A stretch of DNA of 64,000 bases from Nisaea sp. (GTDB lineage: Bacteria > Pseudomonadota > Alphaproteobacteria > Thalassobaculales > Thalassobaculaceae): assembly GCF_017640745.1 (NCBI RefSeq), contig NZ_JAEPQA010000010.1:68546-132545 (forward strand), in the 5' to 3' direction. The translations under genes were made by a program, and so were the position numbers. Each line of letters opens with the position of its first letter. Within the stretch, counting starts at the first letter, position 1. Positions 35,414-44,500 of the stretch are shown here, one piece after another. The notes beneath the pieces were generated by a model that was given only the letters and a program-made list of their open reading frames with translations, had not been told where the DNA came from and searched no databases.

Positions 35414-36952
35414 TCAGTAGCGATCCGCGAAGGATCGTTCGACCGGTCCGCGCGCGGTGATCTCGATCCCGGTCAGCGTCCGCTCGCTATTGGTCTGGCG
35501 CCAGGAGAGCATCGCCCGCGCGGCCGCCAGTTCCTCCGCCGCATAGTCCGGATGGCCCGAGAGATTGACCAGCTCCCCCGGGTCCGTCTCGAGATCGAAG
35601 AAGAGCGGCGGCAGGGCGGCGAAATGGACGTATTTGAAGCGCTCGCCGCGATGCACGGCGAGCTGGCACTGGTCGAGCTTGAGGCCGAGCGCCGCCTCCG
35701 GCTTGCCGCTGACGACCTCGCGGAAATCGAACTCCCAGTGCGCCGCCTCGCGCCAGTCGGCGGGTTCCCCGCCGCGGAGGAACGGCATAAGCGAGCGGCC
35801 GTCATATTGCAGCGGGACATCGATGCCGCTCCACTCGGCGAGCGTCGGCGCGATGTCGATGGATTCGGTGAATTTGCGCACCCGCGTGCCGCGCGGCCCG
35901 TCCGGCGCCCGGACGATCAGCGGGATGTGATAGCTGCCCTCGAAATAGCCGAGCTTCCCGAAGAGATGGTGCTCGCCCATCATCTCGCCATGGTCGCTGG
36001 TCAGCACGATCAGCGTGTTCTCGTAGGCGCCCGCCGCCTTCAGTCCGGCGATCATCCGGCCGAGCTGGGCGTCGACCTCGGCGATCATGCCGTAATAGAC
36101 CGCGCGCACGGCCCGGATCTCCTCGTCCGACCAGTCCGTCACCGGCCGGTCGCCGCCGCCCGGCACGAAGGATTTCGATTTCACCTCGCCCAGCACGTAA
36201 CGGACGAAGGGGTGCAGCGCCCCCTCCTCCTCCGGAGAGCCCGCGCGGACCGGCATCTCGACCGCCTCGTCCGGCACCATCGAATTGTACGGCTCCGGCA
36301 CCGAGAAGGGCGGGTGCGGGCGGATGAAGGAAAGATGCGCGAACCAGGGCGCCCCGCTCTCCTGCCGCTCCACGAAATCGAGGAAGCGCTCGGTGATGTA
36401 GCCGGTTTCCGTGTATTCCGCCGAGAAGCGCGGAATCAGATCGGAGCGCTTGAAGGGGGTCGGAACCTTGCCATAGACCCCGCCGAGCCCGTCCGAGGCG
36501 TCCTCGCCCTTGCCTTCCAGCCATTGCAGCCAGTCCGCCGCCTGCTCGTCGAAGCGGGCGATCCGCTCGAAGCCCGGCAGGACCTCCTCGTAGGTCTTGA
36601 GCCGCGGATCGTCCGCTGCCAGGGCGCGCGGATCGAAACTCTGGTCGGTATAGCCGAACAGCGCCGGCCCGTAGCCCGCGCGCCGGCCTTCGAGCGCGAT
36701 GTTGGTGAAGCGGGCATCTAGCGGCGTGCCGTTGCGGCAGACCCGGTGGTTCATCTGGTAGAGCCCGGTATAGAGCGAGGCGCGCGCGGGGGAACAGGGC
36801 GCGGCCTGGCAGTAATGCCGCTCGAAGAGCACGCCGTCGGCCGCGAGCGCGTCGATGTTCGGCGTCTTCACGGCGGGATGGCCGAGGACGGAGAGACAGT
36901 CGGCGCGCCACTGGTCGGCGGTGATGACGAGGATGTTTCCGGGAAGGGACAT
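35414..36952 (-). CDS. Type I sulfatase (formylglycine-dependent arylsulfatase family)
   Basis: 512 residues. N-terminal 'ILVITADQWRADCL' carries a metal-binding Asp. C53-S-P-A-R is the full sulfatase signature whose Cys is converted to formylglycine, followed by 'ASLYTGLYQMNHRV'. Metal-site 'LTSDHGEMMGEHHLFGK' is in the middle of the chain. Could be an arylsulfatase, choline-sulfatase-like enzyme or phosphonate monoester hydrolase. No signal peptide seen, so cytoplasmic. ATG 36952 chosen over a TTG further upstream. No FGE or anSME maturase gene in the window. Confidence 0.92.
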   Translation of the reverse strand: MSLPGNILVITADQWRADCLSVLGHPAVKTPNIDALAADGVLFERHYCQAAPCSPARASLYTGLYQMNHRVCRNGTPLDARFTNIALEGRRAGYGPALFGYTDQSFDPRALAADDPRLKTYEEVLPGFERIARFDEQAADWLQWLEGKGEDASDGLGGVYGKVPTPFKRSDLIPRFSAEYTETGYITERFLDFVERQESGAPWFAHLSFIRPHPPFSVPEPYNSMVPDEAVEMPVRAGSPEEEGALHPFVRYVLGEVKSKSFVPGGGDRPVTDWSDEEIRAVRAVYYGMIAEVDAQLGRMIAGLKAAGAYENTLIVLTSDHGEMMGEHHLFGKLGYFEGSYHIPLIVRAPDGPRGTRVRKFTESIDIAPTLAEWSGIDVPLQYDGRSLMPFLRGGEPADWREAAHWEFDFREVVSGKPEAALGLKLDQCQLAVHRGERFKYVHFAALPPLFFDLETDPGELVNLSGHPDYAAEELAAARAMLSWRQTNSERTLTGIEITARGPVERSFADRY

Positions 36953-37119
36953 GACGGTCCGGGCTCCGCACGCGACAGGAAAGGACAAGACCGGCGAACG
37001 CTCCCACCTTGTTCCGATCCGCTCAACAGAAAATTCCGTTACGGAAGTGGCGGTTGTTTTCCGTCTGCTGCTAATCTCGCCTCCGTTTCCATCCCGCCCC
37101 GTTTCCCGGACCCGACCGT

Positions 37120-38226
37120 ATGAGCATTCTCGAATTCCTCGATCACGCCTTTTCCAAGGACTATGCCGAAGCCCGTTCGCGCTTCCTCGCCGCCGCGGAG
37201 CGCGAGGGCGCCGACGTCACCACTTACCTCAACCCGAACACGGGACCGACGGGCGAGGAACTCGCCTGCGACGCCGCCTGGGTCGGCCCGAGGGACGCGA
37301 AGAAGGTGCTGGTGACGATCTCGGCGACGCACGGGGTCGAGGGCTTCTGCGGCTCCGGCGCGCAGATCGACTGGTTCCTCTCCGGCGCCCGCCAGGGGCT
37401 CGGCCCGGACATGGCGGCGCTGCATATCCACGCGCTGAACCCGCACGGCTTCGCCTGGCTCCGCCGGGTGACGGAGGAAGGCTGCGATCTCAACCGCAAC
37501 TACATCGATTTCTCGAAGCCGGTGCCCGAGAATCCCGGACATGACGAACTGGTCGACGCCCTCGTCCCGCCCTCACTCGACGCAGCGACCCTGAAGGCCG
37601 CGGAGGAGAAGATCGCCGCCTTCCGCAAGGAACACGGCGAGAAGGCCTTCCAGGCCGCGCGCAAGGCCGGTCAGTACAAACATGCCCACAGCATGTTCTT
37701 CGGCGGCTTCGGCCCCTCCTGGGCTCGGCAGACGCTGGAGAAGATCATCGAAGACTTCAAGCTCGCCGACCGTTCCCTCGTCGCGGTGATCGACTATCAC
37801 ACCGGCCTCGGCCCGTTCGGCTACGGCGAGCCGATCTGCGCCCATCTGCCCGGCAGCAAGGGCATGCAGCGCGTGGTCGAGATGTACGGCGATTCCGTCG
37901 GCGTCCCGGAGCTCGGCACCTCCTCCTCGATCCCGCTGCACGGCACCTCGCGCGAGCTCTGGAATGCGAAACTCGGCGACGACTACACCTACGTCGCGCT
38001 CGAATACGGCACCTACAGCACCGACCGCGGCCGCATCGCGCTGCGCGAGGATCACTGGCTGCACAATCAGGGCGAGGTCGACTGGACCGATCCGGAGACC
38101 CGGCGGATCAAGAACCAGATCCGCAACCACTACTCGCCGCAGATGGAGGACTGGTACGAAATGGTGCTCTGGCGCTCCCGCCAGATCATCCGCCAGACCA
38201 TGATGGGGCTGGAAAAGTTCGGCTGA
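37120..38226 (+). CDS. DUF2817 family protein (M14-like metallopeptidase fold)
   Basis: 368 residues, the usual length. Contains 'ISATHGVEGFCGSGAQIDW' (His and Glu as likely zinc ligands), 'NPHGFAWLRRVTEEGCDLNRN' region and 'VIDYHTGLGPFGYGE' (third ligand His). This is the zinc-carboxypeptidase/succinylglutamate-desuccinylase-like layout. Likely hydrolyses an amide bond in a small molecule; substrate unknown. Divergent from the sulfatase gene. Confidence 0.9.
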   Translation: MSILEFLDHAFSKDYAEARSRFLAAAEREGADVTTYLNPNTGPTGEELACDAAWVGPRDAKKVLVTISATHGVEGFCGSGAQIDWFLSGARQGLGPDMAALHIHALNPHGFAWLRRVTEEGCDLNRNYIDFSKPVPENPGHDELVDALVPPSLDAATLKAAEEKIAAFRKEHGEKAFQAARKAGQYKHAHSMFFGGFGPSWARQTLEKIIEDFKLADRSLVAVIDYHTGLGPFGYGEPICAHLPGSKGMQRVVEMYGDSVGVPELGTSSSIPLHGTSRELWNAKLGDDYTYVALEYGTYSTDRGRIALREDHWLHNQGEVDWTDPETRRIKNQIRNHYSPQMEDWYEMVLWRSRQIIRQTMMGLEKFG

Positions 38227-38236
38227 GTTCCTCGCT

Positions 38237-38264
38237 CGTCATCCCGGCGGAGGCCGGGGTGACG
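38237..38264. repeat. Dispersed palindromic element, copy 1
   Basis: CGTCATCCCGGC / GCCGGGGTGACG, a 12-bp stem with one wobble pair and GGAG loop, just after the DUF2817 gene. Related elements occur near 46.8, 48.6 and 49.6 kb. Confidence 0.6.
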
Positions 38265-38285
38265 ATCAATGAGGGTGAAAACAGA

Positions 38286-38309
38286 AAAGGCCGCCCGAAG
38301 GCGGCCTTT
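38286..38309. terminator. Bidirectional terminator between DUF2817 and OmpA genes
   Basis: Perfect stem AAAGGCCGCC / GGCGGCCTTT with CGAA tetraloop; flanked by A and T runs so it should stop transcription from both converging genes. Confidence 0.85.
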
Positions 38310-38332
38310 CCATTTGAATATGGGTCAACCGT

Positions 38333-39220
38333 TTAGCGGATGATCTCGATCTTCACACGCCGGTTTTCCGGCTCTTTCACGCCGTCCGCGGTCGGCACGA
38401 GGTTTTCCGTCTCGCCATAGACCTTGAACTCGGTGAGGCCCGTGATCTTCTTGGTCGAACGGATCTCGAGCGCGCCCAGAACCGATTTGTTCCGCCGGTC
38501 GGCGAGCTTGAGGTTGTAGGCCTCGGAGCCGGCACGGTCGGTGTAACCGGACAGGATCACGGTACGCGCCTTCATCTCGTCGATCGCCATGCCGGCTTCG
38601 GCGATGATGGCGCTCGCGTCAGCAGTGATCGCATCGGAGTCGAAGTCGAAATTGACCGTGTAGGTCGCCGCCATCCGCTCGGGCGCCTTCGGTGCCGGTG
38701 CCGGAGCAGCGGCGGCCGGAGCCGGTTTCAGAGCGAGCCTGATCGCTTTCATCGCCGCATCGTAGTCGGCGCGGCAGGCCGCGATGTCGTCGGGCTGGAA
38801 GTTTTCTTCCTGCTCCTGCATCCAGCAGTCGAAGGCCGCCTGGGCCATCGCCGCGAAGACCGGAGCCTTCTGCGTCGCCGTCGCGTCCATCGCCTCTACG
38901 AGTTCGCGGCGGGCCGTTGCGAGTTCGCCCTTGTGCGCGGCCGGCAGGTTGCGTGCCGCAAGTTCTTCCGGGGCCGTCGGCTGGTTGTTGGCCGCGGCAA
39001 TCGCGCGAAGCGCGAAAGCGTCGGAATCCGCGTAGTCGCCCTCAAGGAACTCGAGTTCCGACAGACGCATGTATTCCTTGTAGAGCGCGTTGGTGAAATC
39101 GGTTCCCTTGGGCTCAACCTCGCGTGCATTTTCGAGCTGCATTCCGGCGCAACCGGACAGCAGGACCGCGCCGAACACAGCGGCGGCAATCTTAAATCTC
39201 GAGTTCTGAATGCTTTTCAT
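38333..39220 (-). CDS. OmpA-family peptidoglycan-binding lipoprotein
   Basis: 295 residues. Lipoprotein signal with L21-S-G-C24 lipobox; middle region helical with an Ala/Pro hinge ('PAPAAAAPAPAPKAPER'); C-terminal OmpA domain with 'NFDFDSDAI' and the diaminopimelate-binding residues in 'SGYTDRAGSEAYNLKLADRR'. Probably tethers the outer membrane to the peptidoglycan (Pal-like role but longer). ATG 39220 is set by GAGGAGGGGAG; the longer frame to 39313 is not supported. Confidence 0.9.
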   Translation of the reverse strand: MKSIQNSRFKIAAAVFGAVLLSGCAGMQLENAREVEPKGTDFTNALYKEYMRLSELEFLEGDYADSDAFALRAIAAANNQPTAPEELAARNLPAAHKGELATARRELVEAMDATATQKAPVFAAMAQAAFDCWMQEQEENFQPDDIAACRADYDAAMKAIRLALKPAPAAAAPAPAPKAPERMAATYTVNFDFDSDAITADASAIIAEAGMAIDEMKARTVILSGYTDRAGSEAYNLKLADRRNKSVLGALEIRSTKKITGLTEFKVYGETENLVPTADGVKEPENRRVKIEIIR

Positions 39221-39375
39221 GCTTCTCCCCTCCTCGGTGGCATTTTGCATGACTGTGAAGAGTCCCAAGAGACTCATAGCGCAACGGCAGACGCGGGCAA
39301 TGTTTTTTCGCACATGGAAGCTTCAGCGAAATATTTGGCCGAAATCCGTAAAAAATAAGTCGGTTTTGTGGAAAC

Positions 39376-40629
39376 TCAGAACCTGTTGGCCGCGAAAGGC
39401 GCAAGGTCAATGTCAGCGGGGCGTCCGGCGATCCTGTCGGCCAGAAGATCCGCGGTCCGCGCAGCCAGCGTCAGACCGATATGACCGTGACCGAAGCCAA
39501 GAAAAACATTCTCCAATCCCGGCGCCGAACCAATCACCGGTTTACTATCCGGTGTCGAAGGGCGATGTCCGAGCCATTCCCGGGTGACGTTTGCGGAGAG
39601 ACCGGGAAGGGCCTTCTGCGCCAGCGGCAGCATGCGCTTTATGCGCGTAAAGTCCGGCGCCGCGTCCACGCCGGCGAACTCGACGCCGCTGGTCAGCCGG
39701 ATACCGTCCTGCATCGGCGCCAGGACGAACCCGTGATCGCCGATCACCACCGGACGGGTCAATTTCGGCCCGTCTTCCGGCTGCACGAGATTGAGGTGAT
39801 AGCCCCGCTCTGTATCGAGCGGAACGCGGATCCCCAGCATCTCGCAGACCCTGCCTGACCAGGCACCGGCGCAGATCACCACATGCTCCGCCTCGTGGAT
39901 GGCGAGATCGGTGACGACCCTGGCAACCCGGTTGCCGTCCCGCTCGAAACGCACCGCCGTCTCGGCAAGGATGCTGCCGCCGAGCCTCGTGAAGGCCTCC
40001 GCGTAGGCTTCGGCCAGCTTCACCGGACTGGTCACGAAGAGATTGTCCGGCTGGAACGCGCCGTGGGTGAAATTCGGGGCGAGTCCGGGCTCAAGCTGGC
40101 GCAGTTCGTCCTGGTTCAGCAGCTGCAGGTTGACGCCGAGCTTCTGCATCACCAGGCGTTCCTCCAGCGTGCTGCGGAAGGAAGCTTCGCCGGTATAGAC
40201 CTTGAGCCAGCCGAGCGGCTTCACGATGCCCTCGATCCTGTGCGCCTTCATCAGCGCCTTGTGCGCCTCGCCCGCAGGCGCCACGAGGGCGCTGAGTTCC
40301 GTGGAGATCTGCTCGACCCGCGCCGGCGTGCTGGCGACGAAGAAGCGCCAGAGCCAGGGCGCCAGCCACGGCAGATAGGACCAGCGGATGGAGACCGGGC
40401 CGCTGCGGTTGAAGAGCATTTTCGGCAGCTGCTTGAAATTGCCGGGAGAGCCCGTCGGATAGACCGCGCCGATGGCGATGGACCCCGCATTGCCGAAGGA
40501 GGTCGCGCGCCCCGGCGCTTTCGGGTCGATCACGGTGACCTTGCGGCCGTCCATCTGCAGGCGCAGCGCCGTAGCGATGCCGACGATGCCGGCGCCGATG
40601 ACGATGGTCGATTTCGAACCCTTGGACAC
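39376..40629 (-). CDS. FAD-dependent D-amino-acid dehydrogenase (DadA-like)
   Basis: 417 residues. N-terminal dinucleotide-binding 'IVIGAGIVGIATAL' and acidic end of beta-2 ('VTVIDPKAPG'), DadA-type 'TSFGNAGSIA', and C-terminal 'GFGHGHIGLTLAARTADLLAD' typical of the DAO superfamily. Oxidises a D-amino acid (or related amine) to the 2-oxoacid, delivering electrons to the respiratory chain. GTG start with AGGATAGGG upstream. It follows the 3-hydroxyacyl-CoA dehydrogenase by 8 bp, so the two form an operon. Confidence 0.9.
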   Translation of the reverse strand: MSKGSKSTIVIGAGIVGIATALRLQMDGRKVTVIDPKAPGRATSFGNAGSIAIGAVYPTGSPGNFKQLPKMLFNRSGPVSIRWSYLPWLAPWLWRFFVASTPARVEQISTELSALVAPAGEAHKALMKAHRIEGIVKPLGWLKVYTGEASFRSTLEERLVMQKLGVNLQLLNQDELRQLEPGLAPNFTHGAFQPDNLFVTSPVKLAEAYAEAFTRLGGSILAETAVRFERDGNRVARVVTDLAIHEAEHVVICAGAWSGRVCEMLGIRVPLDTERGYHLNLVQPEDGPKLTRPVVIGDHGFVLAPMQDGIRLTSGVEFAGVDAAPDFTRIKRMLPLAQKALPGLSANVTREWLGHRPSTPDSKPVIGSAPGLENVFLGFGHGHIGLTLAARTADLLADRIAGRPADIDLAPFAANRF

Positions 40630-40637
40630 GGTTGGCC

Positions 40638-41588
40638 CTATCCTTTCGCCTGCAGCATCTTCAGGAGCGCGATCAGCTTTCCGTCGCGCTCCGCCTCGAG
40701 ATCGTCGATCGAGCGGCCGGCGGCCTCTTCCTCGATACCCTCGATCAGCGCGGCACGCAGGCTTGCGTCGAGCTTCGGCGTCTCCTGCATGGTTTCCCAC
40801 CAGGCCTCCATCGCCGGGCCGATATGATCGTAGAAATGCGCCATGCCGCCCTTGCCGCCGGCGAGGTTGAAGATCATGTGCGGCCCCATCAGCGCGAGCC
40901 GGAGCCCGGGCCCCTGGGACATCGCGGCGTCGATATCCTCGATCGAGGCGATGTCCTCCTTCACCGCGAGCAGGGCCTCGCGCCAGAGCGCCGCTTGCAG
41001 CCGGTTGGCGAGATGGCCCTTCAGTTCCTTCTTCAGCCGGATCGGATGCTTGCCGACATGGCGGTAGAAATCCATCGCCCAGTCGGCGGCGGCGGGATCG
41101 GTTTCCTTTCCGGCGACGACCTCGACCAGCGGGATCAGGTGCGGTGGATTGAAGGGATGCCCGATCACCATGCGCGGCGCGCTTTTCAGCCCCTGCTGCA
41201 TCTCGCTCATCACGAGACCGGAGGTGCTGGAGGCGAAGATCGCGTTCGGCCCGAGCGCCCCGTCGATTATCCGGTAAAGCTCGCGCTTGATGTCGAGCCG
41301 CTCCGGCGCGCTTTCCTGGATGAAGTCGGCGCCGGCGACCGCCTCTTCCGGCGTTGCGACGAAGGAAAGCCGCTTGCGGTCGGCACCGGAGGCGAGACCG
41401 AGTTCGGTCAGCTGCGGCCAGGCATTGTCGACGAAGGCGCGGAGCTTGGCCTCGGCATCCGGTCCCGGATCCCAGGCGGTGACGTCATAGCCGTGTGCCA
41501 AGAAATACGCCGACCAGCTCGCGCCGATCGTGCCGCCCCCGAGAATTCCGATCCGGCCGACCTCGTCCACCGCCGTATACCCCGCCAT
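40638..41588 (-). CDS. 3-hydroxyacyl-CoA dehydrogenase family protein (carnitine-dehydrogenase-like)
   Basis: 316 residues. NAD-binding 'IGILGGGTIGASWSAYFLA' near the N-terminus, catalytic-site segment 'IGHPFNPPHLIPLVEVVAG' with the conserved His, and 'LANRLQAALWREAL' in the C-terminal helical domain. This layout is shared by L-carnitine dehydrogenase and L-gulonate 3-dehydrogenase as well as true 3-hydroxyacyl-CoA dehydrogenases. With the adjacent D-amino-acid dehydrogenase it suggests catabolism of a hydroxylated amine or amino acid (inference). GGGGAGA before ATG 41588. Confidence 0.87.
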   Translation of the reverse strand: MAGYTAVDEVGRIGILGGGTIGASWSAYFLAHGYDVTAWDPGPDAEAKLRAFVDNAWPQLTELGLASGADRKRLSFVATPEEAVAGADFIQESAPERLDIKRELYRIIDGALGPNAIFASSTSGLVMSEMQQGLKSAPRMVIGHPFNPPHLIPLVEVVAGKETDPAAADWAMDFYRHVGKHPIRLKKELKGHLANRLQAALWREALLAVKEDIASIEDIDAAMSQGPGLRLALMGPHMIFNLAGGKGGMAHFYDHIGPAMEAWWETMQETPKLDASLRAALIEGIEEEAAGRSIDDLEAERDGKLIALLKMLQAKG

Positions 41589-41660
41589 GCCATGTCTCCC
41601 CGCTTCGCTTCGCGTTTTCTTTCCGCCACTTAACACCAGCCGCGCGGTATGGAAAAGCGA

Positions 41661-42887
41661 TCAGTCGGAAGCGCTATCGTCGCGGCAGAGAACGCCGAAG
41701 CAAAGGATGGTGAAGCCGATGATGCCGAGCCAGGTTTCCTGCCAGATCCCGTAGGAGACCGAGGCGATCACCAGCCCCGCCGCCAGCGCGGAGAGTGCCG
41801 CGGCACGTGCGGGCTGCGGTTTCCCGCCGATCGCCAGGACAAGCCTCCAGAGCGGCGCCAGCACAGCAACGATCCCGAACAGCCCGAACTCGAGCCAGAT
41901 CTGCACCGCCGCGTTGTGCGGATGGATGGTCGGCGTCTTGAAGAGCGCATAGCTCTCCCGGAGCGCCTCCGGCACCTCCAGCCCGCGCATCGCCCCGACC
42001 CCCTGCCCGAGCAAGGGCTGGTCCAGCACGGCAAGCGACGCCGCGTTCCAGATCTCAAGCCGCTCCGCGAAGGAGGGCGGCAGCAGGGAGAGATAATCCG
42101 GTACCAGTGTGAGAATGTCGGCGAACAGCCAGGGTGCGCCGAGCATCAGCAACGCAGAGCATGTGAAGATCGCCGCTCCCGTGAACCGCGGCAACAACAG
42201 CGCCAGCGGCAGGACGAGCAGCGCGACGATAGCCGCCAGCGCAGCCGAGGCGGATTCGCCCGAGAGGGCAGCGGCAAGACCGATCAGAAGGAGGATCGCG
42301 GGAAAGACCCGGCGGCCAGCGAGCCAGAGTGCGGCCGCCGCCGGCCAGGTCAGCAACACCAGAGCGGTGCTGCCCCGGTTGAAACGCGAGGGCGCGACGT
42401 CCACCGCCTCCCCCTTGCCGGAGAAGAAGCGGTAGAGCGGCGCGTCGAAATGGATTTCGACGGCGAGGATCAGCGCGCCCAGGCATAGCGAGAGCGCGAG
42501 CAGAGAGGCGAGCTTGCGGGCGGCCAGCCCCGCCGCGATCTCCGGCCCCGCCGAGACCGTCACCAGCAGCAGTGCGAGCAGCCCCAGCTTCGGCAGCGTC
42601 CGGGCAAGATCGAGCGGAAAGCCACCGGCAAGCGGTCCGATGAACGACAGCAGCAGCACCACGCCGAAGGCGATCTGCACCGGCCGTTCCGGCAGCGGCA
42701 GGCGCCGCCGCTCCAGCCAGACCGCGCCGAGCAGCAGGATGGCGGCGGCGATGAAAAGCGTAGCCATCGCCTGCTTGGCGAGAATACCGACCGGTACGAA
42801 AATCAACAGCGAGACCGCCAGCACCCAGAAGCGAACCCGCGCGAGACGCGGATCTCGGGCATGGCTCCGGATTGCGTCGGGGCTCAT
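41661..42887 (-). CDS. O-antigen ligase family membrane protein (WaaL-like)
   Basis: 408 residues with ten or more hydrophobic segments. The periplasmic-loop signature 'PTIHPHNAAVQIWLEFG' (H-x-H-N) is the Wzy_C/WaaL hallmark, preceded by 'GQGVGAMRG'. Ligates or polymerises glycan chains on lipid carriers at the periplasmic face. First of three adjacent LPS-type genes (DUF6165, GT9). Confidence 0.87.
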   Translation of the reverse strand: MSPDAIRSHARDPRLARVRFWVLAVSLLIFVPVGILAKQAMATLFIAAAILLLGAVWLERRRLPLPERPVQIAFGVVLLLSFIGPLAGGFPLDLARTLPKLGLLALLLVTVSAGPEIAAGLAARKLASLLALSLCLGALILAVEIHFDAPLYRFFSGKGEAVDVAPSRFNRGSTALVLLTWPAAAALWLAGRRVFPAILLLIGLAAALSGESASAALAAIVALLVLPLALLLPRFTGAAIFTCSALLMLGAPWLFADILTLVPDYLSLLPPSFAERLEIWNAASLAVLDQPLLGQGVGAMRGLEVPEALRESYALFKTPTIHPHNAAVQIWLEFGLFGIVAVLAPLWRLVLAIGGKPQPARAAALSALAAGLVIASVSYGIWQETWLGIIGFTILCFGVLCRDDSASD

Positions 42888-42894
42888 TGCGCCC

Positions 42895-43311
42895 TCACCC
42901 GCCGGCCGTTCCGGGCGCGAGATACTCCTTGTAGGACTTCTCCTCCACCAGCGCGGACCCGAGCAGCAGGTTGATCTCCTTCTTGATCGCCGCGCGCCGG
43001 TCGTTGGTGCGGTAGACCGCGCGGGCGAGCTCGATGAAAGTCGGCCCGAAATCGCCGCCGCGCTCGCAGTCGCGGATATCGTCCTCGATCACCCAGAGTT
43101 CCTCGTTGACCGCCTTGAGCCGCGCGGTCGCATCGGCGAGCTCGGCGCTCGCCGGAAGCTTCTCCCGGCGCACCGCGTCGAGCGCGTCAAACTCGATGCG
43201 GACATTGGCCAGTTTCGCCGCGTCCTCCATCCGCTCCAGCTTGATCTCGAGGATGGTGATCTTGTCCAGCAGCTCGCCCGGCGCAATGGGAACGAGGATG
43301 GTGTCGCTCAT
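42895..43311 (-). CDS. DUF6165 family protein
   Basis: 138 residues, acidic and helical: 'ILVPIAPGELLDKITILEIKL' region opens the protein and 'ERGGDFGPTFIELARAVYRTNDRRAAIKKEIN' follows. Members are usually encoded next to glycosyltransferases and LPS genes, as here. Function unknown. The start is fixed by GGACGGA before ATG 43311; the minus-strand frame upstream is only the antisense of the GT9 gene. Ends 7 bp before the O-antigen ligase gene, so co-transcribed. Confidence 0.83.
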   Translation of the reverse strand: MSDTILVPIAPGELLDKITILEIKLERMEDAAKLANVRIEFDALDAVRREKLPASAELADATARLKAVNEELWVIEDDIRDCERGGDFGPTFIELARAVYRTNDRRAAIKKEINLLLGSALVEEKSYKEYLAPGTAGG

Positions 43312-43416
43312 GGGGTCCGTCCAGCGAATGTCAGGTCGTGCGTTGGCTAGCACGTGTGGTTTCGGAAGCAAAGATCGGTCATAGTGCGCCCGCCTTCCAA
43401 CCGCCGATTTGCCGCC

Positions 43417-44415
43417 ATGACGCAACGCCCCGAAACGGTCCTGATCTATTCCTGCGGCGAGACCATCGGCGACGGCCTTTTCAAGCTGCCCTTCCTGGTG
43501 GATCTGCGCGCCCGCTTCCCGGACGCGAAGATCACCTGGCTCGCCGGGCTCGGTCCGTCGATGTATGCGAAGGCGCTGGCGCCGGTCGTGAAAGACCTGC
43601 TCGACGAGGTGATCGAGCATGCCGGGATCGGCGACGATCTCTCCGCCCTCCTCCCCTGGGCCCCGCGCCCGCTGGAGGGCCGCCGCTTCGATCTCGTCAT
43701 CGACACCCAGATGACGCTCCGCCGGAGCCTGAACGCCCGCCGCATCCGCCACGGACGCTTCATCAGCCCGGCCGCCGGTTTCCTGCTCTCGGACGCGAAG
43801 CCGAAGGGCGGCGCAAAGCCCGACCGCCACCTGCTGAAGGCCCTCACCTTCCTCCTCGACCTTGCGGCGCCCCGTCCCGAGACCGTGCCCGCCTTCGATC
43901 CGGTCGCGCCGGACTACAGGGCGCTCGCAGCAGAGCTGCTGCCGGACGGCCCGACCTATATCGGCATCGCCCCCGGGGCCGGCGACACGGTGAAGGTCTG
44001 GCCGGAAGCGAACTTCCTCGCCGTCGCCAAGGAACAGGTCGCGCGTGGCCGCGTCCCGGTCTTCTTCGCCGGGCCGGAGGAAGCGGCGAAGGTGCCCGCC
44101 TGGCGCGAGGCGGTGCCGGAAGCGCTCTTCCCCGAATGGGACCGCACGGACAACCGTCCGGACCTGAAAGGCCCGGTCCTCGTCATGGCCCTCGCCGGCC
44201 GCCTCTCCGCCGCGCTCGCCAACGACAGCGGCAGCGGTCACATGCTGGCGACCGGCGGCGCACCGCTGGTCTCGCTGTTCAGCAAGCACGACCCGGCGAA
44301 ATACGCGCCGAGTGCCAAGCGGCTGACGATTGTGGATTCGAAGGACCATGGGGGGAAGGACCCCGAACTGATCCCGGTAGCGAAGGTAGTGGAAGCTGTC
44401 GAAGAGTTGATTTAG
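43417..44415 (+). CDS. Glycosyltransferase family 9 (ADP-heptose:LPS heptosyltransferase-like)
   Basis: 332 residues, cytosolic GT-B enzyme. N-terminal 'CGETIGDGLFKLPFLVDLRARFP' corresponds to the acceptor-domain loop; 'GIAPGAGDTVKVWPEANFLAVA' and 'VMALAGRLSAALANDSGSGHM' are the GT9 donor-site motifs. Transfers heptose or a related sugar to the LPS core. Divergent from the DUF6165/WaaL-like pair with which it forms an LPS locus. The following AT-rich DNA begins right after its stop. Confidence 0.88.
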   Translation: MTQRPETVLIYSCGETIGDGLFKLPFLVDLRARFPDAKITWLAGLGPSMYAKALAPVVKDLLDEVIEHAGIGDDLSALLPWAPRPLEGRRFDLVIDTQMTLRRSLNARRIRHGRFISPAAGFLLSDAKPKGGAKPDRHLLKALTFLLDLAAPRPETVPAFDPVAPDYRALAAELLPDGPTYIGIAPGAGDTVKVWPEANFLAVAKEQVARGRVPVFFAGPEEAAKVPAWREAVPEALFPEWDRTDNRPDLKGPVLVMALAGRLSAALANDSGSGHMLATGGAPLVSLFSKHDPAKYAPSAKRLTIVDSKDHGGKDPELIPVAKVVEAVEELI

Positions 44416-44434
44416 CTAAATCCGAAATTTTTAA

Positions 44435-44465
44435 TTGAGCGACCTTACATACATTCATCTATAAT
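44435..44465 (+). promoter_or_regulatory. Putative sigma-70 promoter of the AT-rich HEPN gene
   Basis: TTGAGC, 19-bp spacer, consensus TATAAT, ending 35 bp before ATG 44501. The spacer is two bases longer than ideal. Confidence 0.4.
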
Positions 44466-44500
44466 CAGAAAACTTCAATTAATCGAGTTATCTAGCCAGC